DNA of 64,000 nucleotides from Umbelopsis isabellina (lineage: Eukaryota; Mucoromycota; Umbelopsidomycetes; Umbelopsidales; Umbelopsidaceae). The translations under genes and the position numbers were made by a program. Below the pieces are notes generated by a model that worked only from the letters and a program-made list of their open reading frames with translations, did no database searches and had not been told where the DNA came from. The stretch spans positions 929,595 through 993,594 of the forward strand of contig JAEPQZ010000007.1 in assembly GCA_016758905.1 (NCBI GenBank). The letters run 5' to 3'. The first letter of the stretch is position 1, and the number at the start of each line of letters is the position of its first letter. Shown one piece after another: positions 12,342 to 22,757 of the stretch.

Positions 12342-12698
12342 GTTAGTTTGATAGAGAGCGATCAGAGATTGGGCCAGCCAAAAAAAAAATTAGCATGCTG
12401 TATAGCAGTCACTAAGCTTTGTCCCCCTTAGTTCTTGCCTACTCATAACTCAGTCTGGCAAGGATGTGTGTCTCCGAATAAAAAATAGAAAACATCATTA
12501 AAGTACACTAGCTAACATCTAGTTCTTACAGAGTCTGTTATATCTGATTTTGCTCATACGTTGTGTTTTTTTGAAAGTTATTCAGCACCTTAGCGCAAGC
12601 TATATTTATTATTAGCCGAAAGCCAATTGTAATCATGTAATACCGCTTTGAAGCAAGCCAGGATCCACCAGTAATGTTCTACTAGAGTCTTATTGGTT
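12342..12698. other. Intergenic: UPF0390 promoter and hexosaminidase 3' region
   Basis: Both flanking genes are on the minus strand, so this holds the promoter of the small nucleolar protein and the 3' end of the hexosaminidase. A run of nine A (about 12380) lies 40 bases upstream of the UPF0390 start; poly(dA:dT) tracts often mark nucleosome-free promoters. Confidence 0.45.
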
Positions 12699-14599
12699 TC
12701 ACTGGGTAATAAGGCATCCTGTTCCAGCAGAGAGGCACCATTGAGGGACAAGAGCGACTGGAAAATTGACAGATGACAATTTAGTATTGAACAACAGCGA
12801 GCCATTTTACGACGGCGAAAAACTTACTAGCAGCAATTCCACGACGAACAAGACGGTATCGCCAATCATTTATTCTTGGCCACATATCATCCAGGCTACG
12901 GCGATTTCCTTCTTTATCGTAACTACCGGACCAAAATATCTCTGCTGCTGCTGAACCACGCGGCCAGAGTTTCGCATCTAAGTCGGTATCGTCAGTTTGT
13001 TCCGACCAAAGTGCAGCTTCACCACCGAGCACCTGGCCATCACCCGGATTGCTTGTGATATTATAGGTCATATCAAATGAATAGATGCGCTGCCAAGTTT
13101 TGTATGGTGCACACCATGATCCACCAGCTCCTCCATAGTTTTGTGAGACACCTGCGGTTGCACTTTGGTTAGAAGTAACATAGCTAGTGTCGTTCTGTAC
13201 CCAACCACCACTAACACATTGCAAGTTAGTTTTTGATCTGTTATTCAAATGGTAGTAAGCGATACACTTACCCTCCGCAATCCAAGTAAAAGTAATCGCT
13301 AGAGCTATGGATAATGTCGTGACCGCGCCGAATGATCTTCTCCGGAATAGTGGTCCAAATTTGTACGGCAACATCTAATGAATTGAACTGGCGTTACTAC
13401 TAGCTGTTATATCATATTTTGCCAAACAAGATCTTACCTTTGCTCAAATCTGCCTTGGCTTTAACTATAGCATCCTCCCATATCATGATTCTTTTCTTAT
13501 TGTTATTGACAATAGTTCCCACCTTATCTTCAAATTGAGACCACAACTCATTCGTGGTCATGTTATGTTTCTTGAGATATTTTGATATTTTCTTATCTTG
13601 CTTCCAGCAATGAGAGCTGACTTCGTCTCCTCCTGCGTGATAGAAACTGTCAGGAAATATTTCAGACAATTCCTCAACGATGTCTTCAATAAGAGAGTAC
13701 GTATGATTGTTCGTCGGATCTAAAGCCCCGGGTGCTGGTTCAGCAGCATTAGTCAACCAGTTTGTGTCAGTACAGGTAACTAAATCTGAGTGTGATTTTG
13801 CAATAGATGCTGTATGGGCTGGCATATCTATTTCCGGAATGACACGGACACCACGAGATTGACCGTAGCTGACAACCTTCTTCAAATCCTTCACCGAGTA
13901 TATTTGTTCAGCCGAATAGGCTCCCTTCTCGGCAAGCTCAGGATGCTTGTTTAGACCAAGAGGCCAAGACTGAGAGTCCGTCAAATGCCAATGTAGAACA
14001 TTCATTTTGTTGTATGCCAGGGCATCTATGGTTCTCAGGATGCTCTCCACCTCATAAAAATTTCGAGCAGTATCCAACATGATTCCTCTATGAGGATAAG
14101 TCGGCCAATCTTGAATCACCGAAGAATGTGCTACCAATTGTCCATCGGTCTTAACAAATAATTGCGAGAATGTTTCAAGACCACGCAAAGCCCCTATCCA
14201 TGTATTGGCGTCAAGAGTAGCGTCGCCACCAGTTTCAGGTATAGTCAAGTTGTACGACTCGTCGACGCCGAAATCAAGGGTGACGTTCAGGTCCTTAATA
14301 CCAATTTGCAAAGATTTTAATACCCCTCCTTTCTTTAACGGAGTAATCTCTGTGACATTTTTCTGGTATGGAACCCATTTCTCTTTAAGAATTAACTTTT
14401 TGTAGCGGTTAGCGGCTTCTTGCGCTTGTGCGTTATCTGGAGCGTGAATGTCGAAGTTCTCATCCAATGGTATCTCAGAGCCAGTCCATTTCAGCGATTG
14501 AGGTATTGGCAACAACCAGGTTTTAGCATCAATGCTAGCCACCAACAATGAGGCAGCGGCCAATACAGTGATAAATTTCATAAGAAGAGCTGCTGACAT
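12699..14599 (-). CDS. Beta-N-acetylhexosaminidase, GH20 (secreted/vacuolar), copy 1
   Basis: The enzyme removes terminal N-acetylglucosamine from chitin oligomers and glycans by substrate-assisted catalysis. Four exons: 14599-13438, 13374-13272, 13210-12828, 12757-12699, giving 568 residues. A signal peptide is clear (MKFITVLAAASLLVASIDA; a second in-frame ATG lies 6 codons earlier). The non-catalytic N-domain contains LLPIPQSLKWTG. The barrel carries RGIMLDTARNFY, MNVLHWHLTDSQSWPL and RVIPEIDMPAHT. The catalytic Asp-Glu pair is in YHAGGDEVSSHCW, about residue 323. Further signatures are DYFYLDCGG, WVQND, LGGEAALWSEQ and WPRGSAAAE. The C-terminus after the last intron reads VPQWCLSAGTGC. The gene is intact and divergent from a second GH20 gene 947 bases away. 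Confidence 0.95.
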
Positions 14600-15546
14600 A
14601 CCAGCTGTGATAGCCAGGTATTTAAATACTAGCGAATTTCATCACAGTTGGTTTTGCATAAACTTTGAATATAGTCGAACTAGCCTAATTACGCTACAGT
14701 GTATTTTGGTTCAAACTCACAACATATCCTACTATTGGTTTGCAATGTATCGCTTAATACATTCATAGCTTGTTTGATAATAATTTTCCTACAGTCTTCG
14801 ATATCTACGATTTATTTTTTTCCATTTTGCTCCGTATTATATTTGCTTTGGAATAACCAGTTTTGATCCGCGCCAATTTTGGCATTGGCATGACTGGAAA
14901 AACATATCTAACGCCTGTGTCATTAGATATCAAAAATCTGCTAAGATCCCACTAATGTTAGTAGCTAAAGTTCTGACGAATGAATCTTACTCCAAACCTT
15001 ACGATTGTGCTGTTCACACATAGCCAGTCAGATATGTTCAATAATTGACATCTCAATTCATGTCTAAAGTGAGGCCAGTCATTAAAGTAATAGCGACTCA
15101 CTGATTGTTGCGGAGTGATTCAATGCGTATAAGGACATTGAAATAGAAAACCTGGTTAATCAGTCATAAATGTATGTGGCTGGACCCTGTTATCAGGGTA
15201 CCCGAAAAAAGGGTCCAGATAGCAAAAGCTAGCGTGGGATGCAGCACAAATGCTTGTGGTACGAGAAACCCATCTCTGACATTGGATATTAAACCCGTTT
15301 TCACTTGCCGTTTTGATTTAGCTCATAGGCATGAGGAACAAAAAATGAACTCAAAAATCTTCCCGATTCGTGAATCCCAATATTTAGCTTTCGCGATCGC
15401 TGATATAACAAAAAATTAGGGATAAGGTGAAACCGTGGATAATTTTGTGTAATTATTTGTGGACCTTACAATTATTTAAATTTCCCCATAGAGAAAGCTA
15501 AGGTCCTCCTTCATCCCTTCTCCCTGTTTTAAATTTCATTACTGTA
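14600..15546. promoter_or_regulatory. Divergent promoter region between two GH20 hexosaminidase genes
   Basis: These 947 bases separate the two start codons. Both genes have a TATTTAAA-type element close upstream: TATTTAAATA at 14619-14628 for copy 1, and ATTATTTAAA at 15471-15480 for copy 2. A 9-base inverted repeat at 15180-15218 encloses a GGGTACCC palindrome. A weak 81-codon ORF at 15174-15419 spans it and resembles nothing. Confidence 0.55.
15180..15218. repeat. Inverted repeat with nested palindrome in the GH20 promoter
   Basis: CTGGACCCT at 15180-15188 is perfectly complementary to AGGGTCCAG at 15210-15218. The 21-base loop holds the palindrome GGGTACCC (15196-15203). It could be a dimeric transcription-factor site or a cruciform-forming element; there is no gene product evidence. 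Confidence 0.6.
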
Positions 15547-17775
15547 ATGAAGTTTGCTGGCCTATCAGCGGTGATTGCTGCCGCTTTCTTGACACTCCCT
15601 ACTTCGGCACTCATTGACACATACCTATGGCCCATACCACAATCTCTTTCTTGGGGCGATGGCAAGTTGCATATTGACGTGAGTGAAAGCCTTGGTAAAC
15701 ATAAGATTCACTTTGTAGCCAGAATCTAATCGGGCATGCTTTACAGAATTCATTCCAGTTTGAAGCACCTGCTGTTCCTGAACTGCAAGCTGCAACTGCT
15801 CGGTACAGAAAAATGATCTGGAAAGAACGCTGGACTTCCGTACGTCTTTGACATCTGTGTTTGATGATTTGATTTTTTTTCTGACCAACCTTCATAAGGT
15901 TCAAGTTCCCTATGGCAATGTTACTAAGCATGTTAATCCAACTGGAAATCTCAAATCGGTCAAGATTTCAGTTAAAGACACAAAAGCAGATCTCACGCCC
16001 GGCGTTGATGAGTCTTATAGTATTGACATTCCCGAGAAAGCTAGTGTTGGAACAATTCATGCTGAGACTGTTTGGGGAGCACTTCGTGCACTCGAGACAT
16101 TCTCGCAGTTAGTCAAGGCTAACAGTGACAGCGACCGTTCCCATTTATACGTTGCTAAAACTCCTGTGAAGATTGAGGATGCTCCTACCTTCCCTTATCG
16201 TGGTGTTATGTTGGATACAGCTCGTAATTACTATACAGTGGATGATATTTTGCGCACCATCGATGGTATGTCATACAATAAGCTGAACATCTTCCACTGG
16301 CATATTACGGACAGCCAAAGTTTCCCGCTTCAACTTGAGACAGTTCCGGAACTTGGTGCTAAAGGAGCCTATACTCTTCATGGAAAGTTGCTTGGTTATA
16401 CCAAGCAAGATGTGAAGCGTATCATTAAATATGCTAGGGAGCGCGGTGTGAGAGTCATTCCAGAATTGGATATGCCTGCTCATACTGCTTCATGGGGAAA
16501 GGGAATCAAAGACATCACGTAAGACATTAGTATTTCCCTTCAATCAGGCGCGTACATTTTTCTAACATCATTTTCAAAGTACGTGCACCGAACAGTTTTA
16601 CCTTGATCCAACAAACGACTGGGACAACAGATATGCTAGCGAGCCGACTGCTGGCCAACTGAACCCTGTCAATCCAAAAACATACAAAGTGGTGAAGAAA
16701 GTAATTGACGAGGTCACTAGCTGGTTCACCGATGAGTATTATCATGCTGGCGGTGATGAGCCAGTGAACAAATGTTGGGAAGACAGTAAAGATGTGCGTG
16801 ATTATATGAAGAAGCATAATGCTACTGGAAATGATTTACTGCAAATGTTTCTGACCAAGGAATTGGCCATGGTCAAGGACAACAAGAAGACTGCAATTCT
16901 TTGGGAAGATGCTGCCACTCAACTTGGTCTGGATATTCCAAAGGAGACTATCCTCCAAGTATGGACTGGTACTTTGAAAGCCGCAGTTCAAAGTGGATAT
17001 AAAGTCATTGCTTCAAGCTATAACTTCTTCTACCTGGATTGCAGAAGTGGAAACTGGAAGTATGTAGCATTGACTTCTCCTAAATTCTCATATTTGTATT
17101 CTCGTACTAACTTCACGTGTAAAGTGGAAATGATACAACTGTAGATGAACAAGTTCCTCCTACAATTCCCCAGCCACTTTTGGACTACATCAACAACAAC
17201 TATCCTGATTTTGCGAGCGACCTTATTCCCTCTCCAAACTTTGGTGGTGTTGCTGGTGACTGGTAAGTTTACTTTAGCTTCAAAATATGTGTGGTATATG
17301 ATATTAATGTGAAGTCAAGGTGTGCACCTTTCAAGTCCTGGCAACGAGTGTATAGCTATGATATGACTTACAATTTGACAAAAACCGAGGCAAAATCAAT
17401 TTTGGGAGGAGAAGTAGCTCTTTGGAGTGAGCAAAGTGACTCTGCTGTCATTGATATGAAGATCTGGCCAAGAGCTGCCGCTGCTGCTGAGGCTATGTGG
17501 TCTGGTCGATATGACAGTACAGGCAAACAACGCGATATTGGCGAAGCTCAGCCCAGAATGTTCGATTGGAGATACCGACTCATAGAACGTGGCATCAATG
17601 CTGAGCCTATACAGCCTTTGTGGTGGTAAGTACAGCTTTGAGAAACCAACTCATTGGAAATGCAGTATATTACAATCGCTAACATATATGCCATTTTAGT
17701 GGAAAGAATCCTCATGAATGTGACTTGAATTATCCATGGGTCTTCACTCATCCTAAAGATGGTGGTGGTTATTAA
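15547..17775 (+). CDS. Beta-N-acetylhexosaminidase, GH20 (secreted/vacuolar), copy 2
   Basis: Same enzyme class as the divergent neighbour. Seven exons: 15547-15678, 15747-15839, 15899-16518, 16580-17059, 17125-17262, 17320-17625, 17700-17775, 614 residues. A signal peptide is followed by TYLWPIPQSLSWGDG. The barrel has RGVMLDTARNYY, LNIFHWHITDSQSFPL and RVIPELDMPAHTASWG. The catalytic pair is in YHAGGDEPVNKCW, about residue 340. Later motifs are NFFYLDC, WCAPFKSWQRVYSYDMTYN and LGGEVALWSEQ. Compared with copy 1 it has three more introns, a longer insertion before WCAPF (VDEQVPPTIPQPLLDY) and a C-terminal extension ending HPKDGGGY. Intron positions differ widely, so the pair is an old duplication, not a recent one. 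Confidence 0.95.
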
Positions 17776-18036
17776 TTAAAACGATACAATTTTTCTTAGA
17801 AAGTCATCTGTATCCGAGAAATGTATTATGCTGCTGAAATATTATTTTCATCCCTGCTTCCGTGTATTCTATATGCACATTACAAGACCTTATATTATCA
17901 AATACTAATTTGACAACATTTGTTCTGCCGCTTTCAATGCTGAAGTATACAAGATTGATGCAATTAAATAATCTTCATTATGACATATTTCAAAAAGTTA
18001 AATAGATGTTTATTTCTGTTTCGGATCCACTCCAGA
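17776..18036. other. 3' region of GH20 copy 2
   Basis: AT-rich sequence with several possible poly(A) signals. I see no gene or repeat. Confidence 0.4.
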
Positions 18037-18387
18037 TCAGTCTCGAGATGAGATATTGACGGGAATGGTAAGCATCCCAAATACAGCAAAGATCTGCCAT
18101 TTTTCTACTTTCTTTGCACGCGGTGTTTTCCTGGTGTCGCTAAATTCGATTGCATCATCATCTGTTTCTGAGTAATTTCTTATAATTGACTGGAAAGCGT
18201 GGTTATGCTGATCACTAGAGGTAATATGCGTCAACTTGAATTCTGTTTTATAGAAAATGGACATGCTCCAGATGCCGGTATGGAGTGTGAGCGAGCATAA
18301 GGCTGATCGACAAAAATCATGCGCTGATAACGTGGCTTTTGTTTGCAGTCTCCAAGCGGCTGATGGAATTCGCTTTCCTAATTCCAT
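18037..18387 (-). CDS. Hypothetical protein, 116 residues, low confidence
   Basis: A single open frame from an ATG at 18387 (MELGKRIPSAAWRL) to a TGA at 18037. It has an acidic middle (SETDDDAIEF), a basic patch (TRKTPRAKKVEKW) and a short hydrophobic end (WQIFAVFGMLTIPV) that could be a weak membrane segment. I recognise no family. It lies between the end of GH20 copy 2 and a Cys-rich small ORF on the same strand. The frame could be chance in a sparse region, or a piece of a spliced gene. Confidence 0.25.
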   Translation of the reverse strand: MELGKRIPSAAWRLQTKATLSAHDFCRSALCSLTLHTGIWSMSIFYKTEFKLTHITSSDQHNHAFQSIIRNYSETDDDAIEFSDTRKTPRAKKVEKWQIFAVFGMLTIPVNISSRD

Positions 18388-18563
18388 AGCTTTGGTTTGT
18401 CTACAAGCGTGCACGGCTTATTGGCGCCATGATCGTTATAATCGAATGACAAAGAAGAGCATCATTGATACGCAATAGCCACATCTCTTTCTTCGACTAT
18501 AGCTGTGAGCTTGAAGTATGGCAATCATAGTTTGTCACTTTTGACGATTCAATTATAAATCTT

Positions 18564-18863
18564 TCATGTGCAGTTTCTACACCTTGTAACGATCACGCGT
18601 TTACCCCAGCATTGAGGACAAGTGATGTTGTAATAGCCTGTGCTATTACAGTTCCAGCATGGATATGTATCATAGTCACCACTTGTGGCCCGTCTAGCAA
18701 CGCACGCTCGAGCAAGGCATAGAGACATATAAAAGCCATGGCCGTCACAACGTACGCATTTACGAGAAATCAATTTTGACCCTGAGCAAGGGCAACGTTG
18801 AGAACGCGAAGAGCTTGATGAAGGCACAATTGATCGTGCCGAGGAGCCAGAAGAACTTCGCAT
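18564..18863 (-). CDS. Small cysteine-rich protein with DnaJ-type zinc-finger spacing, 99 residues
   Basis: Open frame from ATG at 18863. A serine-rich start (about residues 2-22) is followed by repeated CxxC knuckles: CPCSGSK, CVRCDGHGFY, YPCWNCNSTGYY, CPQCWGK and a terminal CRNC. The CxxCxGxG-like spacing resembles the zinc-binding repeats of DnaJ and related chaperone or tRNA-thiolation proteins, but no J-domain is present. The paired knuckles strongly suggest real selection for zinc binding. Whether further exons exist upstream is unclear; the start ATG sits inside a possible donor site (CAG|GTATGC). Function is unknown. Confidence 0.5.
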   Translation of the reverse strand: MRSSSGSSARSIVPSSSSSRSQRCPCSGSKLISRKCVRCDGHGFYMSLCLARACVARRATSGDYDTYPCWNCNSTGYYNITCPQCWGKRVIVTRCRNCT

Positions 18864-19493
18864 ACCTGATGCTATGAAAAATTGAGATCAAACTCAATTT
18901 AAATACGTTCAAGTGCTGGTGGTCGAAAAAATTGAGTTCTCGTTAAGTTCGCAATTAAAAGCTATAAGCAGATGGAGATTGAAAAAAGGATATGCGGTTC
19001 CGTTATATATGGCCATTTGACAGGAGGGGCTGGATTTTTGATGATCTCATGATTGAATTGAAGTACCATGGCCTAAGAAAACGTCTTAGATTGAAGTTTG
19101 ACAACCGGCTCGGTCCATCAAAATGGTACATGATTTCATAGGCACTCCTACGTTTTCTCCTTCACTTTGCCATTTATGGAGTTACCAATTCACTTTGCGC
19201 TGCATACCTTGGCTCAATACTCTCTGCATTAGGAGTCGCCGGATTGGACTTTCAGGGTTCATATGCAGAAATAGGGTTTGCTTACACAGGGTCCAATAGC
19301 CAAAATTTTGGTTCAGATCGAGTTCTTTCTGTACCTAGCATGAAATTGCTATTCTCCTTCAATCCTGGTATATTTCATACCTATCCCCAAATGATATGCA
19401 ATAATTTGAATCCGCACTTTTTATTTTTTATTTCATACTACACGGGATATCCAATTTAGGGAAAGACAATGGAATTAGCTTTCACGGGGATTT
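18864..19493. other. Intergenic upstream of the Cys-rich ORF and downstream of Lon
   Basis: This is mostly unexplained sequence. A 49-codon plus-strand ORF at 18992-19141 (starts MRFRYIWPFDRRGW) has protein-like composition but no supporting homology. A second frame at 19244-19459 looks random. Confidence 0.35.
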
Positions 19494-22455
19494 CTACAAA
19501 TGACTTTCTATTCTAGTGATCACCATTGGAGTACGAAGCTTCTCGCCACGTTCATCAAGTACCAAAGCTGCTTCTAAAACTTCTGATATGTTCTTGACAT
19601 AAACGAATTCAATCGATTTCTTAATGGAATCTGGGATGTCGCTGGAAACATCTTTCCTATTTCGAGCTGGCAATATAACCTTCTTTATCCCAGCTCGATG
19701 TGCAGAGAGTACCTTCTCCTTAATACCACCAACGGGTAATACACGCCCACGCAGCGTTATTTCACCTGTCATGGCCGTGGTGTTTGGTACGCATCGACCG
19801 GAAAACAAGGACACCAGAGCTGTGGTCAATGCAATTCCTGCTGATGGTCCATCCTTGGACACAGCGCCAGCTGGGAAGTGAATATGAACGTCTCGTTTGT
19901 CAGCAATGTTTTCAATAGGCGAGTTTGTTAATCTAAGCGCATGCGCATGAGATTTCACCCATGCCAGAGCTATTTGAGCGGATTCCTTGATAACATCTCC
20001 AAGCGAGCCTGTCAATTGGAGTTTGCCTTCACCAGGCATATGGGTAGCTTCAATCATCAATATTCCTCCATTTCCACTTCCAGAATAGGCCAAGCCAGTT
20101 ACGACTCCTGGAATTGCTTCGTTTTGAATAATTTCTTTCTCAAAGTATTGCATCTATGTATTCGGCAATTAGCAAAACGCAATTAAACTCACTGTTAGAT
20201 GAATGTCACTTACTCCTAGTATGTTTTCCAAGTCATCTACTTGAACAGTCTCATTGTACGTATCGGCACTATCAGCTTCATGCAAGTCGGCCCATTCGAC
20301 ACATTTGAAACGGACGATACTAGCAATCGTTCTTTCAAGATTGCGTACACCACTCTCTCTAGTGTAGTTCTCAATGATTTTGAGAAGCACTTCGTCGGCG
20401 ATGCATACCTGATTTTCTGTTAGGCCATGCTCTCTTATCTGCTTTGGCAGCAGATACGTCTTTGCGATATGCAGTTTTTCGTCAAAGGTATATCCGGGCA
20501 ATGAAATCACTTCCATACGATCCAACAACGGTGCTGGGATCGTGTCAATGCTGTTTGCGGTAGCAATGAACAGTACTTTAGACAGATCGAAAGGAATGTT
20601 CAGGTAATGGTCGGTGAATGTCGAGTTCTGCTCCGGATCCAAGACTTCCAACATTGCGGCTGCTGGATCACCATAATGTGAAGTTTTGACAATTTTGTCA
20701 ATCTCATCTAGAAAGTGACAAATATTAGCGGTTTGCCATTTGTACATTCACCTGCATGGTTCACATACCAAGTAAGAAAACGGGATTGTTCACGCCAGAC
20801 TTGCGCATTCCATGGATAATGAGACCCGGCATAGCTCCAACATATGTTCTACGGTGACCGCGAATATCAGCCTCATCTCGAACACCACCAAGAGAGATTC
20901 TATGAAAGTCTCGACCAGTAGCGGATGCAATAGATTTTCCGAGCGATGTCTTGCCCACTCCAGGCTATTTCAGAGAAAAGAAAGAATGAGATCAGTTTTA
21001 ACGAACTGGTGACTCTAGCAGTTTTAAAATTACAAAAATACTGACTGGACCGACAAAACAGATAATGGGAGCCTTGAGGTCTCCTTTAACCTTTACAACC
21101 GAAAGGTACTCTAAAATCCTCTTCTTTGCTGTATCCAATCTAAAAATGCCAACTATTGATAAGTATTGACGGCAGGCACTGTCAACCTGAGCTTCTTCAA
21201 ACATACCCATAATGATCGGCCTCGAGTTGCTCCCGAGCACGATGAATATCAATCACATCCTCACTCGTCTCGCTCCATGGAAGGTCAGCCATTACATCAA
21301 GATATGTGCGTACAACTGACCATTCTGCAGATGAAGGATGAAGCTTCTTTAAACGCTTCATTTCCCGGTCAGCCACGGTTTGTGCTTCTTTTGATAATTT
21401 TGCAGCGTCTAATTTACGCTTGAGTTCTGTCAACTCGTCATCATCACCACCAGACGCACTGGCATCGTCACCCTTCTCTCCCAGCTCTTCTTTGATGGCA
21501 TTAAGCTGAACGTTGTGTAATTGAGACGAACAAATCAATTTCCATAAACCATTAAAAATTCTCAGATATCTTCTTAACTTACTTGTTGCCGAAGGTAAAA
21601 TTCTCGTCGCTTTTTGTCGAGCTTGCCATCAACATTGGATTGGATTTGCTGAGTAATCTTGAGAACATGCAGTTGCCGGGTCATCCATTCATTCACTCGT
21701 TGAAGACGAGCTCTGGTATCCGTACTCTCTAACATTTCCAGTTTCTCATCAAACGTCGTCTCAATTACTGAAGCCAACAAATTTGCCAATTGAGAAGGTG
21801 GTGATTTATCAACGACCTTGGCGAGCTGAGCTAAAAGTGCACCAGGTAACTTCAAATCCTTCATTTTACTGATAAATTCCCGGCTCAAAGATCGAAACTC
21901 CAGAAGAACATCTCCGAATTCTTTGTCATCTTCTGTGGCATGCATCTCATTAGTTTCCGGGTAATGAGTTACGTTTGCCGTGAGCACACCATCAGATGTA
22001 TTGAGCTCATTAATACGAAAACGACAAACTCCTTGTAAAAATAGTGTCACAGTCTCCTTGGCGTTATCACTTTTCTCCACTTGAATGACTCTTGCAGCAC
22101 AACCGAAATGGAATAAGTTCACGCCCGATTTACTTGAATTTTTGTCACTCACGAGCTTGGACTTGATGGTGAACTTATTGGTTTTGATCGTTTTCTCTTC
22201 TTCTCCGTCTTTGTTAAAGTATGCACCATCCAAATTAGCCTTCAATGTTTTATCACCGGCCGATTTGCATACAGGAACCACAGCAACGTAAGCAGCTTGC
22301 CTTGAACGGTCCTTGCGAGCAACTTTGAGGGTTTTGGAGACATAAGAGGCGGCATCACCGCTGACAATTACTTTTGTGACTACCGAAGGCAGCAAGACTT
22401 TCGAGTCGAGAGGTATGACAGGCAAAGTGCTGGGAACACTTTGAATTGTGGACAT
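19494..22455 (-). CDS. Peroxisomal Lon protease (LONP2-type)
   Basis: ATP-dependent serine protease for quality control in the peroxisomal matrix. Six exons: 22455-21583, 21505-21207, 21139-21046, 20964-20769, 20707-20214, 20153-19494, 871 residues. An N-terminal LON substrate-binding domain (about 1-215, opening [19 protein letters not shown]) precedes the AAA+ module, with Walker [12 protein letters not shown] at about 422 (created exactly by the exon 3-4 join) and Walker B VFLLDEIDK. The protease domain has the catalytic Ser in [10 protein letters not shown] (about 756) and the catalytic Lys in [14 protein letters not shown] (about 798). There is no mitochondrial presequence. The C-terminus ends Ser-His-Leu, a PTS1 variant, which with the N-terminal sequence places it in peroxisomes. 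Confidence 0.95.
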
Positions 22456-22757
22456 GACAAAGAAGCTATTGCGATCAATACCGCCATTTCATGTGACAAT
22501 ATAGTTAATAGCTTTCACACTCAGCCCAACAATTACTAAATGCAAATTCCTATTTCATATTCTGGGGAATGAACACCTATTAGGATTATGATAACAGTGT
22601 ACTTCAACCGTATTGGTTAACTAATTATCATCAATCGTACAATTTATTGTATCCTATATCGATACATACTTGGTTATTCAGTGCAAGCGTGGTGAGAGCT
22701 GTGACAATCCAAAGGAAATAAAAGTGAGGCAGTAAGAACGGAGTTACAATCTCACAA
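22456..22757. promoter_or_regulatory. Bidirectional promoter between Lon and the RS-rich gene
   Basis: The 302 bases between divergent start codons hold no ORF. The element AATACCGCCATTT (22477-22489) lies 22 bases before the Lon ATG; its complement AAATGGCGGTATT recurs at 47603-47615. Confidence 0.5.

Noticed and set aside
15174-15419. 81-codon ORF in the GH20 promoter
   Set aside because: It overlaps the inverted repeat and shows no coding bias or homology.
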